NCBI RefSeq assembly: GCF_009729075.1
Contig: NZ_VTGY01000007.1
Coordinates: 289,302-353,301 of the forward strand
Length of the DNA: 64,000 bases
DNA from: Mycolicibacterium sp. CBMA 226
GTDB taxonomy: Bacteria > Actinomycetota > Actinomycetes > Mycobacteriales > Mycobacteriaceae
Reading direction: 5' to 3'
This document shows, one piece after another, positions 53,867 through 64,000 of the stretch. A program made the translations under genes and the position numbers. Below the pieces are notes generated by a model, which was given only the letters and a program-made list of their open reading frames with translations, was not told the DNA's origin and searched no databases. The first letter of the stretch is position 1; each line of letters opens with the position of its first letter.

Positions 53867-55068
53867 CGACGGCCCGATTCAGCCACGGCGCCTGCGACTT
53901 CCAGGGCGATCTGCGCCACGTGCCGGGCCGCGTCGCGGTGGCCGGCCAGCGCGGCCGCCGTCGTCATCTGATCCAGTGCGGCGGTGTCGCCCATCAGTTT
54001 TCCGATCCGTTCGGTGACGAAGTCCGGGGTCAGCTCGGCGTCGTCGACCAGCAGGCCGCCGCCGGCGTCGACCACCGGGAGTGCGTTGAGTCGTTGTTCG
54101 CCGTTGCCGATCGGCAGCGGCACGTAGACCGCCGGTAGCCCGACCGCGCTCACCTCGGCGACGGTCATGGCACCGGACCGGCAGATGGCCAAATCCGCTG
54201 CCGCATAAGCCAAATCCATGCGATCGAGGTACGGCACCCCGACGTACGGCGGGTCACCCGGCGCCGGCTCCGGCAGCTCCAGGGTGTTCTTGCGCCCGTA
54301 GGCGTGCAGGACCGAAACACCTTGCACAGCGAGGTTTTTGGCCGCACCGGAGACGGCGCGGTTCAGCGACTGCGCACCCTGGGAACCGCCGAACACCAGG
54401 AGCACGCGGGCGTCGTCGGCGAAACCGAAGAACTTGCGGGCCTCCGCGCGCAACGCGGCCCGGTCCAGTGAGGTGATGGACTCGCGCACCGGGATGCCGA
54501 CGACCTCGCCGCCCTTGAGACCCGAATCCGGCACCGCCGCCAGCACCCGGCGCGCCGTGCGGGCGCCCACCTTGTTGGCCCAGCCGGCCCTGGCGTTGGC
54601 CTCGTGCACCACGACCGGCACGGCACGTCGCCGCCGCAGCCCACCGCCGCGGGCGGCGAGGTAGGCGGGCAGCGAGACATAGCCGCCGAAGCCGACGACG
54701 ACGTCGGCCTGCACACTGTCGAGGACGTCACGGGTCTCGCGGACTGCGGCGCGGACCCGCAGCGGCAGCCGGGCCAGGTCCGCGGAAGGCTTGCGCGGCA
54801 GCGGAACCGGAGTGATCAGCTGGAGGTCGTAGCCCCGCTCGGGAACCAGACGGGTCTCCAGCCCCCGGGCGGTGCCGAGGGCGGTGATCCGGACGTCGGG
54901 CCGCAGCGCCACCAGCGCGTCGGCAACCGCCATCGCGGGTTCGATGTGACCAGCGGTGCCGCCGCCGGCGAGAACCACCGAGATGCCACGAGTTCCGCCG
55001 TCGCTCCGCTCGCCTCGGTGTGTTTCCCCGTCGCTCCGCTCGCCTCGGCCCGAACTCACACCACTCAC
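53863..55068 (-). CDS. murG: UDP-GlcNAc transferase MurG with repeat-derived N terminus
   Basis: 401 residues from a GTG in GTGA overlap with ftsW. The GT28 core begins [11 protein letters not shown] and includes [20 protein letters not shown] and [10 protein letters not shown]. It makes lipid II on the inner membrane face. The first 27 or so residues, with two G-E-R-S-D-G units, come from a 30-bp DNA repeat (54989-55048) and are not part of the enzyme fold. Confidence 0.95.
54989..55048. repeat. Tandem pair of the 30-bp dispersed repeat (copy set 2)
   Basis: Two units with cores CCGTCGCTCCGCTCGCCTCGG at 54998-55018 and 55028-55048 (30-bp period). On the minus strand the core is GGCGAGCGGAGCGACGGGGA, matching the pair at 15555-15614 except for one A/G. 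The repeats lie inside murG, just after the start codon. Confidence 0.85.
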
Positions 55069-56795
55069 CCGTACCGATGACCTTCCAATGTGCGGACCCG
55101 CGGGTCCGACCGGCGCGGGTCACGTCGCCCGTGACCCTTGAGGTCACCATTTTGCCCTGCGCGCCGTCCCGCGCCGTCGGCCGGTACGGGGTTTCGGTGG
55201 CCGTGTTCCGATCGCCGCTCCGTACGCCGGTCCGGCTCCTCGGTACGGCGCGCCCGCCGCGGGACGTCGGCCCGGCGCTGCCGGGTAGGCGGTTCCTGCC
55301 GGTTGGCCTGCCGGGTGGCGCGTGCCTTCGTGGGCTTTGCCGGGTTTGCGGGTTTGGTCTGCCGGGCGGCCGGCTTACGGACCGGCTTGTCCGCGCGGCC
55401 CCGCCGGTCCCGGCCCGAATCCACGTTGGTCGGCGAATACGGCACGGGCGGCGGCAGGCGCAGGATGCGGTTCATGCGGTCGTCGCGGCCGGCCCGCAGC
55501 GCAGCCACCGCGTCGGGCTCGTGACGCGCCGCGTTGGCGATCAGGCCGATCAGCAGAAGCGTGGTGGCCGTTGCTGTCCCACCGGCTGAGATGAGCGGCA
55601 GCTGGATGCCGGTGACGGGCAACAGGCCGAGCACGTAACCGACGTTGATGAACACCTGGCCGACCACCCACAGCGTCGTGGCGGCCGTCAGCAGCCGCAG
55701 GAAGGGATCGACCGACCGGCGGGCGATCCGCATACCGGTGTAGGCGAACAGGCCGAAGAGGCACAGCATCCCCACCGCGCCGACGAACCCCAGCTCTTCG
55801 CCGATGATGGCGAAGATGAAGTCGTTGTGCGCATTGGGCAGGTAGTTGAACTTCGCGGTGCCCTGCCCCAGGCCGTCACCGAACATGCCGCCGTTGGCCA
55901 GCGCGTACTTCGCCTGGCGGGACTGGTAACCGATGCCCAGCAGGTCGGAGTCGGGGTCCAGCCAGGCCCGCACCCGGTCCGATCGGTAGCCGGCGGACAC
56001 TGCGAGCATCGCGGCTGCGCCGACCGCCGCCAGCAGCGACGTGGCGAAGATCTTCAGCGACAGACCGGCGTACCAGAGCAGACCCAGCAGGATGATGCCG
56101 ACCGATACCGTCTGACCGAGGTCAGGCTCGGCGACGATCAGGCCCAGAGCCAACACGGCGGCCGGGACCAGCGGAAACAGGAGTTCCTTCAGACCGGCGT
56201 GCTGCATGCGGCGCGTGGCCAGCAGGTGTGACCCCCAGATCGCGAAGGCGATCTTGGTCAGCTCGGACGGCTGCATGGAGAAACCGGCGACGACGAACCA
56301 ACCACGGGCACCGTTGGACAGGTGGCCGATGCCCGGGATCAGCACCAACGCGATCAGCACGAGGCTGACGACAAAGGCCGGTAGCGCCATCCGGCGGATG
56401 AACGAGATAGGTAGCCGCAGCGCGATGTAGAACGCGAACAAGCCGATGATCGTCCAGAGCACCTGCTTGGCGAAGATCGTCCAGGGCGAGCCGTCCTCGT
56501 CGTACGAGTGCACGCCAGAGGCCGACAACACCATGGTCAGGCCCAGTGTGATGAGCAGCGCTGCGCAGGCGATGACCAGGTGGAACGACGTCATCGGTCG
56601 GCTCAGCCAGGCCCCGAACCGGGCCCGGGGCCCTTGTCGCTTGGGCCCGGCGGCCGTTGCGGCCGACTCTGTTGCGGCGTCTTTGCCCGCCTCTTTGCCC
56701 GCGGCGTCGGACGGGTTCGAGTTCGTCTCGTCCGGCGCCTGCGGGCCTTGGGGGCCGGCTTTGCCCCGACGGAGCTTTGCAAGGATGTCCGGCAT
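55065..56795 (-). CDS. ftsW: Septal peptidoglycan glycosyltransferase FtsW with long basic tail
   Basis: 576 residues; M. tuberculosis FtsW is about 524. The SEDS core of ten or so membrane helices ([31 protein letters not shown]) is followed by a tail of about 130 residues very rich in R, K, P and D. The start is ATG 56795 with a 227-base gap upstream, unlike the overlapping genes downstream of it. It pairs with the class B PBP at 61.9-63.9 kb for septal synthesis. Confidence 0.93.
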   Translation of the reverse strand: MPDILAKLRRGKAGPQGPQAPDETNSNPSDAAGKEAGKDAATESAATAAGPKRQGPRARFGAWLSRPMTSFHLVIACAALLITLGLTMVLSASGVHSYDEDGSPWTIFAKQVLWTIIGLFAFYIALRLPISFIRRMALPAFVVSLVLIALVLIPGIGHLSNGARGWFVVAGFSMQPSELTKIAFAIWGSHLLATRRMQHAGLKELLFPLVPAAVLALGLIVAEPDLGQTVSVGIILLGLLWYAGLSLKIFATSLLAAVGAAAMLAVSAGYRSDRVRAWLDPDSDLLGIGYQSRQAKYALANGGMFGDGLGQGTAKFNYLPNAHNDFIFAIIGEELGFVGAVGMLCLFGLFAYTGMRIARRSVDPFLRLLTAATTLWVVGQVFINVGYVLGLLPVTGIQLPLISAGGTATATTLLLIGLIANAARHEPDAVAALRAGRDDRMNRILRLPPPVPYSPTNVDSGRDRRGRADKPVRKPAARQTKPANPAKPTKARATRQANRQEPPTRQRRADVPRRARRTEEPDRRTERRSEHGHRNPVPADGAGRRAGQNGDLKGHGRRDPRRSDPRVRTLEGHRYG

Positions 56796-57022
56796 GTGAC
56801 TACCCGACCTCGTCGTTCACATTGGTCGCAGAAACCACAACTGTCCCTTGCATCCCAAAATCCTCCCCTGCCGCACCCGCCGGGCGCGGCACATCCGGCG
56901 CGTGTCGCCGGAATGGGCGATTTGCCACAGGTCGGGACGCCACCACCTCTGGACGGCGCGGACCGGGCGTCAGCGTCGCCGGATCCGGGATCCGGCGGGC
57001 CGCTCGGAACCCGCGCGGCCTG
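56796..57022. other. Gap upstream of ftsW where murD is expected
   Basis: 227 bases with no ORF of interest and no recognisable piece of MurD in any frame. It contains the hairpin at 56977-56997. The ftsW promoter or ribosome site must lie here. The murD gene that stands between ftsW and mraY in other mycobacteria is not present. Confidence 0.6.
56977..56997 (-). terminator. Hairpin after the lipoprotein gene
   Basis: A perfect 10-bp stem CGCCGGATCC / GGATCCGGCG with a single central base, 25 bases after the lipoprotein stop. It would end or weaken transcription before ftsW. Confidence 0.55.
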
Positions 57023-57682
57023 TCAGCTCTTCATCGCCGCGACCGCCTTGACGAGCAGATCCTTGGCAGTCTGCGGGTCGACGTCGGCCTGGACGACGGC
57101 GACGGTCTTGTCGCCCAGGACAGCGGTGAAGGTGGTTTCCTCGATGGGCTTGCCGCCCGCCGTGATGTGCGCCTGCACACCCATGGTCTTCGCGCCCGCG
57201 ATGTCGGGACCGGGGACTCGATCGACCGTCGCGGTGACGCCGTCGGTCGAATCGACGGTGATGTGGTCGCAGCCCGCAGGGCCGAGTTCGGCGGCCTTGG
57301 CCGCCTCGGCGGCCATCACGATGATGGTGTGGCCCTCCTGGTTGCTGCCGATGAAGCCCGCGGTCTTGGCGCCGACGCCGGCCGGCGCGAGCGGCTTGAG
57401 CAGCGACGCACACTCGGCGGGTGTGACGACCGACGGCGGCGTCGTGGAGAGCGCGCCGACACCAGGGGCATCCAGCTTCTCCTGGGTGACGGTGTCCGAC
57501 TCCAGATCCATCGGGTCGTAGCCCGGCGGCAGGCTGCCCTTGGCGCCGGCGACCTTCGAGATGTCGTACTTCGCGGCCTGGCCGCTGCCCCCGGACTTGC
57601 TGTCCGAACCCCCGCAGCCGGCGATCAACGCCGCGCCCGACAGCACGACAACCGGGCCTACCAGGTATTTCTCGACACTCAT
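57023..57682 (-). CDS. Lipoprotein, DUF5642-like, at the murD position
   Basis: 219 residues from ATG 57682. The lipobox L-I-A-G-C near residue 22 follows a hydrophobic stretch. The mature part (A-G-A-K-G-S-L-P-P-G-Y-D-P, V-V-T-P-A-E-C-A-S-L-L-K-P-L-A, and a paired Cys later) fits the mycobacterial DUF5642-type lipoproteins. It replaces murD in the order ftsW-murD-mraY. It is 69 bases downstream of mraY and has its own terminator hairpin. Function unknown; co-location with wall enzymes is the only hint. Confidence 0.8.
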   Translation of the reverse strand: MSVEKYLVGPVVVLSGAALIAGCGGSDSKSGGSGQAAKYDISKVAGAKGSLPPGYDPMDLESDTVTQEKLDAPGVGALSTTPPSVVTPAECASLLKPLAPAGVGAKTAGFIGSNQEGHTIIVMAAEAAKAAELGPAGCDHITVDSTDGVTATVDRVPGPDIAGAKTMGVQAHITAGGKPIEETTFTAVLGDKTVAVVQADVDPQTAKDLLVKAVAAMKS

Positions 57683-57751
57683 GGCGCGAACCCTAACAGC
57701 GTGGCCCGGTGCCACCGCGCAGCTGCTGAATGTTGGCTGGGAGCCGCGTGT

Positions 57752-58831
57752 CTAGCGGCCACCCGCCGACAGCCACTCGCTGTAGAACAGCGCGACCCCG
57801 AGCCCGCAGGCGATCGCAGTGAGCAACCAGAAGCGAATGATCACCGTGGTCTCGGCCCAGCCGGCCAGCTCGAAATGATGGTGGAACGGCGCCATCCGGA
57901 ACACCCGGCGCCCCGTCGTGCGGAACGCCAGGATCTGGACCACCACCGACGTCACCTCGGCGACGAACAGCGCGCCCAGCACGATGGCCAGCGTCTCTGT
58001 CCGGCTGGTCACCGACAGGCCGGCGATGATGCCACCGAGGGCCAGCGAGCCGGTGTCACCCATGAAGATCTTGGCCGGTGCGGCGTTCCACCACAGGAAC
58101 CCGATGCAGGCGCCGGCGGTCGCGGCCGCGACCAGTGCCAGGTCCAGCGGGTCGCGGACGTTGTAGCAGCCCGGCCCCGGGCTGGTCGCGCACGCGTTGC
58201 GGTACTGCCAGAACGTGATCAGCACGTATGCCGCACTGACCATCGCCATGGCGCCGGCGGCCAGGCCGTCCAGGCCATCGGTGAAGTTGACGGCGTTGGA
58301 CCACGCGCTGACCAGCACGACGACGAACAAGATGAACAGCACCGGCCCGAGGGTGACGGTCGCGATCTCACGCACGTAGGACAGGCCGGCGCTGCCCGGC
58401 GTCAGCCCGTTGGCGTTGCGGAACTGCAGCACCAGGGCACCGAACAGGACGGCCGACAGCAGCTGCCCCACGGTCTTGGCGGTCTTGTTCAGGCCCAGGT
58501 TGCGAGATCGCCGGATCTTGATCAGATCGTCGATGAAGCCGACCGCGCCCAGCGACGTGGCCAAGCCGAGCACCAGCAGGCCCGAGGCCGACGGCCCTTC
58601 GCCGTCGACCAGCAGCCCCACCATGTGGGTGCCCAGATATCCGCACCAGATGCCCGTCACGATCGCCACGCCACCCATCGACGGCGTGCCGCGCTTCTTC
58701 TGGTGGCTGGCCGGACCGTCCTCACGGATCTCGTGGCCGAAGCCCCGGCGGGTGAACAGCCGGATCAGCACCGGGGTCAGCACGATCGACACCGCGAGCG
58801 CGATGCCGACGGCGAACAGGATCTGGATCAT
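57752..58831 (-). CDS. mraY: Phospho-MurNAc-pentapeptide transferase MraY (MurX)
   Basis: 359 residues from ATG 58831, coupled to murF by ATGA. A multi-pass enzyme making lipid I. The signature aspartates are in [22 protein letters not shown] and P-F-H-H-H-F-E are also intact. It is directly followed by the lipoprotein, not by murD. Confidence 0.96.
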   Translation of the reverse strand: MIQILFAVGIALAVSIVLTPVLIRLFTRRGFGHEIREDGPASHQKKRGTPSMGGVAIVTGIWCGYLGTHMVGLLVDGEGPSASGLLVLGLATSLGAVGFIDDLIKIRRSRNLGLNKTAKTVGQLLSAVLFGALVLQFRNANGLTPGSAGLSYVREIATVTLGPVLFILFVVVLVSAWSNAVNFTDGLDGLAAGAMAMVSAAYVLITFWQYRNACATSPGPGCYNVRDPLDLALVAAATAGACIGFLWWNAAPAKIFMGDTGSLALGGIIAGLSVTSRTETLAIVLGALFVAEVTSVVVQILAFRTTGRRVFRMAPFHHHFELAGWAETTVIIRFWLLTAIACGLGVALFYSEWLSAGGR

Positions 58832-60327
58832 GCCTGCCCCTCCCGCGCCAGCTCCTCTGCCAGCGCGCCGAGCCCCGCCGAGTTCGAGGCCTTGACCAGC
58901 ACGACGTCGCCGGGCTCCAGCTCGGCGCGCAGCAAATCGAGTGCGGCTGCGGCGTCGGGGACCGGCGATACCTCGCTGCCCCACGAACCTTCCATCACCG
59001 CGCCGTGTTGCATGGCGCCCATAGTCCTCCCGGTTCCGACGACAACCAGTCGTGACACATCTAAACGCACGGCCAGTCGACCGATGCTGTCATGTTCGGC
59101 GATGGCGTCGTCACCCAGTTCGGCCATCTCGCCGAGCACCGCCCAGCTACGCACCGGGGCACCGGACTCGGCACGCCCCGACTTGGCCATCCAGGCCAGT
59201 GCCTTCAGGCCCGCGCGCATCGAGTCGGGGTTTGCGTTGTAGGCGTCGTTCACCACGACGACACCGTCGGCACGCGTGGTGACCTGCATCCGGTGCTTGG
59301 AGACGGGGCCCGCGCCGGCGAGCGCGTCGGCCACCTGCGGCAGGCTCGCGCCACATTCCAGCGCGACCGCGGCGGCACTGAGCGCGTTGGACACCTGATG
59401 GTCACCGTGCACCGCGAGCGCGACGTCGACCTGCTGCTCCCCCGCATGCAGCGTGAAGCGCGGGCGGGCCAACTCGTCGAGGATGACGTCACCGGCCCAG
59501 ATGTCGGCACCGGGCGACCGCGATACCCGGACCACGCGGGCGGCGGTGGTCGCCGCCATGGCGGCGACGGCACCGTCGTCGGCGTTGAGGATGACGACAC
59601 CGGATGCCGGGACCGCTTGCGGCAGCTCAGATTTCGTCGCAGCGATGACGTCGCGCGAGCCGAACTCGCCGAGGTGCGCGGTCCCGACGTTGAGCACCAC
59701 ACCGATCGACGGCGGTGCGATCGCGGCGAGCGCGGCGATGTTGCCGGGGTGCCGCGCGGACATCTCCAGCACGAGGAAGTCGGTGTCGCCGGTGGCGCGC
59801 AGCACCGTCCAGGGATGGCCCAGCTCGTTGTTGAACGATCCGGGAGGCGCGATCACCTCGCCCAGCGGTGACAGCACCGCGGCCAGCAAATCCTTGGTGG
59901 ACGTCTTACCCGACGAGCCGGTGACGCCGATGATCCGCAGTCCCCCGGCGGCCAGCCGGTCGGCCACGGCACGGGCGAGTTTGCCCAGGGCGGCCAGGAC
60001 CGCGGCACCCGAGCCGTCGACGTCGTGCTCCAGCGCACCCGAAGCCGAATCGACCTGTCCGGCAACCGGTTTCACAACGATTGCCGGAACCCCGACCGGC
60101 CGCGCCGCCAGCACCGCGACGGCACCCGCAGCCACTGCGCCAGCGGCGAAGTCGTGTCCGTCGGTCCGGGCTCCCGGCAACGCCAGGAAGAGCCCGCCCT
60201 CGGTGACGGCACGCGAGTCGAACTCGACGGTGCCGGTCACGCGCGTCGACGCCGCGGCTTCCGCGGTGATGTCGGACAGCTCGCCGCCGACGATGTCGGC
60301 GATCTCTGCCAGGGTCAGGTCGATCAT
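58828..60327 (-). CDS. murF: UDP-MurNAc-tripeptide--D-Ala-D-Ala ligase MurF
   Basis: 499 residues. ATP loop [12 protein letters not shown], carbamylated lysine region and the C-terminal [10 protein letters not shown] segment. It completes the UDP-MurNAc-pentapeptide in the cytoplasm. It overlaps murE and mraY at its two ends. Confidence 0.96.
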   Translation of the reverse strand: MIDLTLAEIADIVGGELSDITAEAAASTRVTGTVEFDSRAVTEGGLFLALPGARTDGHDFAAGAVAAGAVAVLAARPVGVPAIVVKPVAGQVDSASGALEHDVDGSGAAVLAALGKLARAVADRLAAGGLRIIGVTGSSGKTSTKDLLAAVLSPLGEVIAPPGSFNNELGHPWTVLRATGDTDFLVLEMSARHPGNIAALAAIAPPSIGVVLNVGTAHLGEFGSRDVIAATKSELPQAVPASGVVILNADDGAVAAMAATTAARVVRVSRSPGADIWAGDVILDELARPRFTLHAGEQQVDVALAVHGDHQVSNALSAAAVALECGASLPQVADALAGAGPVSKHRMQVTTRADGVVVVNDAYNANPDSMRAGLKALAWMAKSGRAESGAPVRSWAVLGEMAELGDDAIAEHDSIGRLAVRLDVSRLVVVGTGRTMGAMQHGAVMEGSWGSEVSPVPDAAAALDLLRAELEPGDVVLVKASNSAGLGALAEELAREGQA

Positions 60328-61880
60328 ACGAGTGACTCCCCAGCTTTCCCGGCCGCGGCATCGAGCGAGGCGGCCAATTCATCACGATCGTCAAAAGGAC
60401 GAGTACGGCCGCCCCGGGTCTGGCCCGACTCGTGCCCCTTGCCCGCGACCAGGACGGTGTCACCGGCGCGAGCCCAGGCGACGGCATGGTCGATGGCCGC
60501 CCGGCGGTCACCGATCACCACCACCTCGGCGCTGCCGTCCGCGGCACCCGCCGCGATGGCGGCGCGGATGAGGTCAGGGTTTTCGTCGCGCGGGTTGTCG
60601 TCGGTGATCACGACGAGGTCCGCCAGCGCGGCGGCGATGCGCCCCATCGGTTCGCGTTTCCCGGCGTCCCGGTTGCCGCCGGCCCCGAACACCACCGCCA
60701 GCCGGCCGCGGGTCTGCGGACGCAGCGTCTGCAGGACCGCCTCCAGGGCACCGGGTTTGTGCGCGTAGTCGACAAGGGCCAGGAAATCCTGCCCACGGTC
60801 GATTGGCTGCAACCGGCCGGGCACAGTTGCGGTGGCCAGGCCCGGGGCGGCCTGCTCCGGGGTGACGCCCACCGCATCCAGCACCGCCACGGCCAGCAGC
60901 GCGTTGGCGACGTTGTAACCGCCGGGCAGGCCGATCCGCAGGCCGTGCCGGGTGCCGTCGGGCCCGATGGCGGTGAACTGCTGGCCGGCCCCTATGCCGG
61001 CGTTAAAGTCGGCCGCGATGTCGGTGACGGTCCAGTGGGCGTCGCCGGTCGTGCTGACGGTCACCGGGTCGACGGCGCGGGCGGCCATCTGCCGGCCCCA
61101 GTCGTCGTCCACACAGACCACCGAAACTTCCGCGTGATTGGGTGAATCCGGTTGGAACAGCCGGGCTTTGGCGTCGAGGTAGTCCGCCATCGTCGGATGG
61201 AAGTCCAGGTGGTCCCGCGACAGGTTGGTGAAACCGCCGGCGGCGAACCGCAGCGCGTCCACCCGGCCCAGCGACAACGCGTGGCTGGACACCTCCATGA
61301 CGACGGTGTCGACGCCGCGTTCGACCATGGCCGCCAGCAGCGCCTGCAGCGCGGGCGCCTCGGGAGTGGTCAGGGAACTCGGCAGGTCCCGGCCGTCGAT
61401 CCGGATGCCGACGGTACCGATCAGGCCGGCCACCCGCCCCGCGGCGCGCAGCCCCGCCTCCACCAGGTAGGTGGTCGTGGTCTTACCGGAGGTCCCGGTG
61501 ATGCCGATGACGCGCAGCCGCTCCGATGGCCTGCCGTAGATCTCGGCGGCAACCTCACCCAGGACCGCCCGCGGGTCGGCGTGCACCAGCACGGGGACGT
61601 CCACATCGAGAAGCTCCACGCCCTCGGGTTCGGTCAGCACCGCGGCGGCGCCGGCCGCGACCGCATCGGCGGCGAACCGCGCACCGTGTGCGGACGATCC
61701 CGGCAGCGCCGCGAACAGATCACCGGCGACGACGTCGCGGCTGCTCAGCGTGACACCGGTGACCCGCAGCTCCCGGGCATGCACCTCGGACGGCAGCGCT
61801 GCGCCGACGTGGTCGGCCAACGAGCCCAGCGCGGCTCCGACAGGGTCAGCGGGGCGCAAGGTAGGCGAAGACATGGCCAT
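60324..61880 (-). CDS. murE: UDP-MurNAc-L-Ala-D-Glu--meso-diaminopimelate ligase MurE
   Basis: 518 residues from M-A-M-S-S; M-S-S-P-T two codons on is an alternative. ATP loop G-T-S-G-K-T-T-T and the D-N-P-R motif in [10 protein letters not shown], which marks specificity for meso-diaminopimelate over lysine. The substrate is the dipeptide product of MurD, so a MurD must exist elsewhere in the genome. Confidence 0.96.
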   Translation of the reverse strand: MAMSSPTLRPADPVGAALGSLADHVGAALPSEVHARELRVTGVTLSSRDVVAGDLFAALPGSSAHGARFAADAVAAGAAAVLTEPEGVELLDVDVPVLVHADPRAVLGEVAAEIYGRPSERLRVIGITGTSGKTTTTYLVEAGLRAAGRVAGLIGTVGIRIDGRDLPSSLTTPEAPALQALLAAMVERGVDTVVMEVSSHALSLGRVDALRFAAGGFTNLSRDHLDFHPTMADYLDAKARLFQPDSPNHAEVSVVCVDDDWGRQMAARAVDPVTVSTTGDAHWTVTDIAADFNAGIGAGQQFTAIGPDGTRHGLRIGLPGGYNVANALLAVAVLDAVGVTPEQAAPGLATATVPGRLQPIDRGQDFLALVDYAHKPGALEAVLQTLRPQTRGRLAVVFGAGGNRDAGKREPMGRIAAALADLVVITDDNPRDENPDLIRAAIAAGAADGSAEVVVIGDRRAAIDHAVAWARAGDTVLVAGKGHESGQTRGGRTRPFDDRDELAASLDAAAGKAGESLV

Positions 61881-61916
61881 GACACAGTACCGGGCCGGAC
61901 ACGGGACTCCCGCCCG

Positions 61917-63863
61917 TCAGGTGGCCTGCAGGACCAACGGCGGACCGGGGTCCGGCGACAGCGGCACGTTCTCCCGCTGCATCAGCCATGCCGCGATGTT
62001 GTGGAAGAGCTGCGCCATGGAGTGGCCCGGCGAGCCGTCCGCGTTGCGTACCGGGTTGTTGGCCATGATCCCGACGACGTAGCGCGGGTCGTCCGACGGC
62101 GCCATGCCGGCGAACGTGATCCAGTAGTGGTCGTCGTCGTAGTAGCAGCCACATGCCGGGTTGATCTGCTGGGCCGTACCGGTCTTGCCGGCCATCTGGT
62201 AGCCCTCGACGGCCCCGGGCCAGCCGGTGCCCTGCTGGGTGCCGCGCGGGTCACGCTGGAGGGTCGCGCGGAACATGTTGCGCAGCGTCGCCGCGGTCTG
62301 TGGGGACACCACCTGAACGCCTTGCGGCGCCGCCTGGTCCTGGTGCGTGCCGTCGGCCGAGACGATCGACTTGATGATGCGCGGCGGGATGCGCAGACCG
62401 TCGTTCGCGATGGCCTGGTACATGCCGGTCATCTGCAGCAGCGTCATCGAAAGACCTTGTCCGATGGGCAGGTTCGCGAACGAGCTGCCCGACCACTGAT
62501 CGATCGGCGGAACCAGGCCCGCGCTCTCACCCGGCAGGCCGGAACCCGTGCGCTGGCCGAGGCCGAACTTCGTCAGCATGTCCGCGAATCGCTCCGGGCC
62601 GACCCGCTGCGCCAGCATCAGGGTGCCGATGTTCGACGACTTCCCGAATACGCCGGTGGTGGTGTACGGGTCGGTGCCGTGGCCCCAGGCGTCGCGGATG
62701 GTGACGCCACCCATGTTGTAACTGCCCGGAACCTGCAGCACCTCATCGGGATTCGAGAGCCCGAACTCGATGACCGACGACGCGGTGACGATCTTGTTCA
62801 CCGAACCCGGCTCGAAAGGCGACGTCGCGGGGAGGTTGCCCATCTGTTTGTCGTCCTGCCGGCTCAGCTCCTGTGCCGGGTCGAACGTGTTGTCGTTCGT
62901 CATGGCGAGAATCTCGCCGGTCTTCGAATCCAGGACAACCGCCGAGACGTCGTGCGCGCCGGACAAGTCCTTGGCCTGCTGCACCTGCTGCTGGACGTAG
63001 TACTGGATGTCGTTGTCGAGCGTGAGCTGGATGGTGGCGCCGTTGATGGCGTCATGCCGGTCCCGGTAGCTGCCGGGGATCACGACACCGTCCGAGCCGC
63101 GGTCGTAAGTCACCGAACCGTCGGTGCCGGAAAGCTTTGCGTCGAAGGAATCTTCGAGGCCGAGCAGGCCGTGACCGTCCCAGCCGATGTCGCCGACGAC
63201 GTTGGCGGCCAGCGAGCCACCGGGGTACTGCCGGATGTCCTGACGCTCGGCGCCCACCTCGGGGTACTTCTTGGTGATGGCGTCCGAGATCGCCGGGTCG
63301 ACGGCCCGTGCGAGGTAGACGAACGAGTCCCGGCCGGTGATCTTCTTGGCCAGGGTTGCGGCGTCGGGCTTGTTGTTCAGCAGACCAGCCACGCCGACGG
63401 CGATCTCGCCCAGTCGCTTGTCCGGGTCCGGTGCCGCCGGGGTCTTGGCCTTCGCCTCGGTCAGCTGCTGGCGGATCCGGTTCGGCTGGAAGGTGAGCGC
63501 GCGGGCCTCGATGGTGAATGCCAGCTTGGCGTTGTTGCGGTCGACGATGCTGCCCCGCACCGCCTTCTGCACGTCGGTGACCTTGAGCTGGCTGGCCGCC
63601 TCGGCGCGCAGACCGGCGGCCCGGGGCCCCTGCAGGAAGAACAACTGCACGGCCGCCGTCAGCAGCACCAGCGCGATCACGATGTTGCCGGCCTTGTGCC
63701 GGAACCCGAACGAGCCGGTCCGGGCCTCGGCTACCACCGCCGCGCGCGTGCGCCGGTCGTGGGCCGAATGCGGTTGCGCGGTACGCGGTTTGGCGGCGGA
63801 CTGCCGCTTGCGCGGCGCGCCTGTCCGCGCGGTACCGGTCTTACGGGGGCGGGTGCCGCTCAT
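61917..63863 (-). CDS. pbpB: Septal penicillin-binding protein PbpB (FtsI, class B)
   Basis: 648 residues. An N-terminal basic cytoplasmic part and one membrane helix (G-N-I-V-I-A-L-V-L-L-T-A-A-V), a pedestal domain, then the transpeptidase with catalytic Ser in P-G-S-V-N-K, S-S-N and K-T-G-T. It cross-links septal peptidoglycan with FtsW. Its ATG overlaps the stop of the upstream gene, so it is coupled to the FtsL-like protein. Confidence 0.95.
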   Translation of the reverse strand: MSGTRPRKTGTARTGAPRKRQSAAKPRTAQPHSAHDRRTRAAVVAEARTGSFGFRHKAGNIVIALVLLTAAVQLFFLQGPRAAGLRAEAASQLKVTDVQKAVRGSIVDRNNAKLAFTIEARALTFQPNRIRQQLTEAKAKTPAAPDPDKRLGEIAVGVAGLLNNKPDAATLAKKITGRDSFVYLARAVDPAISDAITKKYPEVGAERQDIRQYPGGSLAANVVGDIGWDGHGLLGLEDSFDAKLSGTDGSVTYDRGSDGVVIPGSYRDRHDAINGATIQLTLDNDIQYYVQQQVQQAKDLSGAHDVSAVVLDSKTGEILAMTNDNTFDPAQELSRQDDKQMGNLPATSPFEPGSVNKIVTASSVIEFGLSNPDEVLQVPGSYNMGGVTIRDAWGHGTDPYTTTGVFGKSSNIGTLMLAQRVGPERFADMLTKFGLGQRTGSGLPGESAGLVPPIDQWSGSSFANLPIGQGLSMTLLQMTGMYQAIANDGLRIPPRIIKSIVSADGTHQDQAAPQGVQVVSPQTAATLRNMFRATLQRDPRGTQQGTGWPGAVEGYQMAGKTGTAQQINPACGCYYDDDHYWITFAGMAPSDDPRYVVGIMANNPVRNADGSPGHSMAQLFHNIAAWLMQRENVPLSPDPGPPLVLQAT

Positions 63864-64000
63864 GCGGGAAGGCCGGGGGCAGGCGGCACGGGCAGTGCGG
63901 CCGGCGCCTGGGCCGGAACCGGAGCCGGCAGCTGCGCCGGCACCTGTGCGGCCTGCGCGGGAAGCGCGGCTTCAGGCTGCAGGGCCGGTCCGGGCAGGGT
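63860..64000 (-). CDS. C-terminal part of a Pro/Ala-rich membrane protein (Rv2164c/FtsL-like)
   Basis: The last 46 codons of a gene that enters the window from the right end. They read as Pro/Ala/Leu/Gln-rich sequence (P-A-L-Q-P-E-A-A-L-P, P-A-Q-L-P-A-P-V-P-A) to a TGA that overlaps the pbpB ATG. The M. tuberculosis gene here is Rv2164c, a proline-rich FtsL-like protein; identification is by position and composition. Confidence 0.6.
   Translation of the reverse strand, partial: TLPGPALQPEAALPAQAAQVPAQLPAPVPAQAPAALPVPPAPGLPA

Noticed and set aside
54991..55050. CRISPR array suggested by the 30-bp period
   Set aside because: Only two units without unique spacers of typical length, inside a coding region, and the same pair elsewhere in another gene; no cas genes in the window.

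Overview
The window is GC-rich actinobacterial DNA from a mycobacterium, most likely a rapid-growing, environmental, Mycolicibacterium-type species. The evidence is gene content and order. Blocks at about 8.8-16.7 kb, 21.3-23.2 kb and 45.7-64 kb follow the Mycobacterium tuberculosis series cysQ / Rv2133c / Rv2134c / Rv2135c / uppP / Rv2137c / lppL / pyrD / Rv2140c / Rv2141c and Rv2144c / wag31 / yggT / sepF / yggS / pgeF / ftsZ / ftsQ / murC / murG / ftsW / murX / murF / murE / pbpB (order from general knowledge, not a search). Accessory catabolic genes sit between these blocks.

Layout. (1) 0-8.8 kb: a purine-to-allantoin module. A minus-strand operon carries uricase, the FAD subunit of xanthine dehydrogenase, a purine permease fused to an OHCU-decarboxylase-like domain, a fused FeS/Mo xanthine dehydrogenase and a guanine-deaminase-like enzyme. 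A divergent plus-strand operon carries OHCU decarboxylase, hydroxyisourate hydrolase and an RpiR regulator. (2) 8.8-16.7 kb: conserved core from cysQ to pyrD. (3) 16.6-21.3 kb: an insertion between pyrD and the PEBP gene, with an AraC regulator, a cupin dioxygenase, a frameshifted wax-ester-synthase/DGAT gene and a second condensation-type acyltransferase. (4) 21.3-23.4 kb: PEBP protein, M20 peptidase and tRNA-Leu(GAG). (5) 23.5-45.4 kb: an accessory segment starting right after the tRNA. It holds an AhpD-like/CGNR regulator pair; a nitrilase operon and a neighbouring operon (two unknown proteins, beta-carbonic anhydrase, large LuxR-type ATPase regulator) that share a duplicated upstream region of about 140 bp; small secreted proteins including a hemophore-like protein; a uracil-catabolism (URC) locus (URC1, URC4, upp) with a Tat-exported deaminase; and nitrate assimilation (nitrate reductase fused to a flavoprotein reductase, NarK) with a GntR/sterol-desaturase pair between. 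(6) 45.7-64 kb: the division and cell-wall (dcw) cluster on the minus strand.

The genes work as linked nutrient-scavenging modules for purines, uracil, nitrile and nitrate beside the growth and division cluster. Several operons are translationally coupled by ATGA/GTGA overlaps.

Most notable points: murD is missing from its expected place between ftsW and mraY, where a lipoprotein gene with its own terminator-like hairpin stands instead; the permease-OHCU fusion has lost the catalytic histidine while an intact standalone enzyme is encoded close by; a 30-bp repeat is present as a tandem pair at two places and has been taken into the coding ends of MurG and of a DUF5703 protein; and the nitrilase and LuxR/carbonic-anhydrase operons share a duplicated control region.
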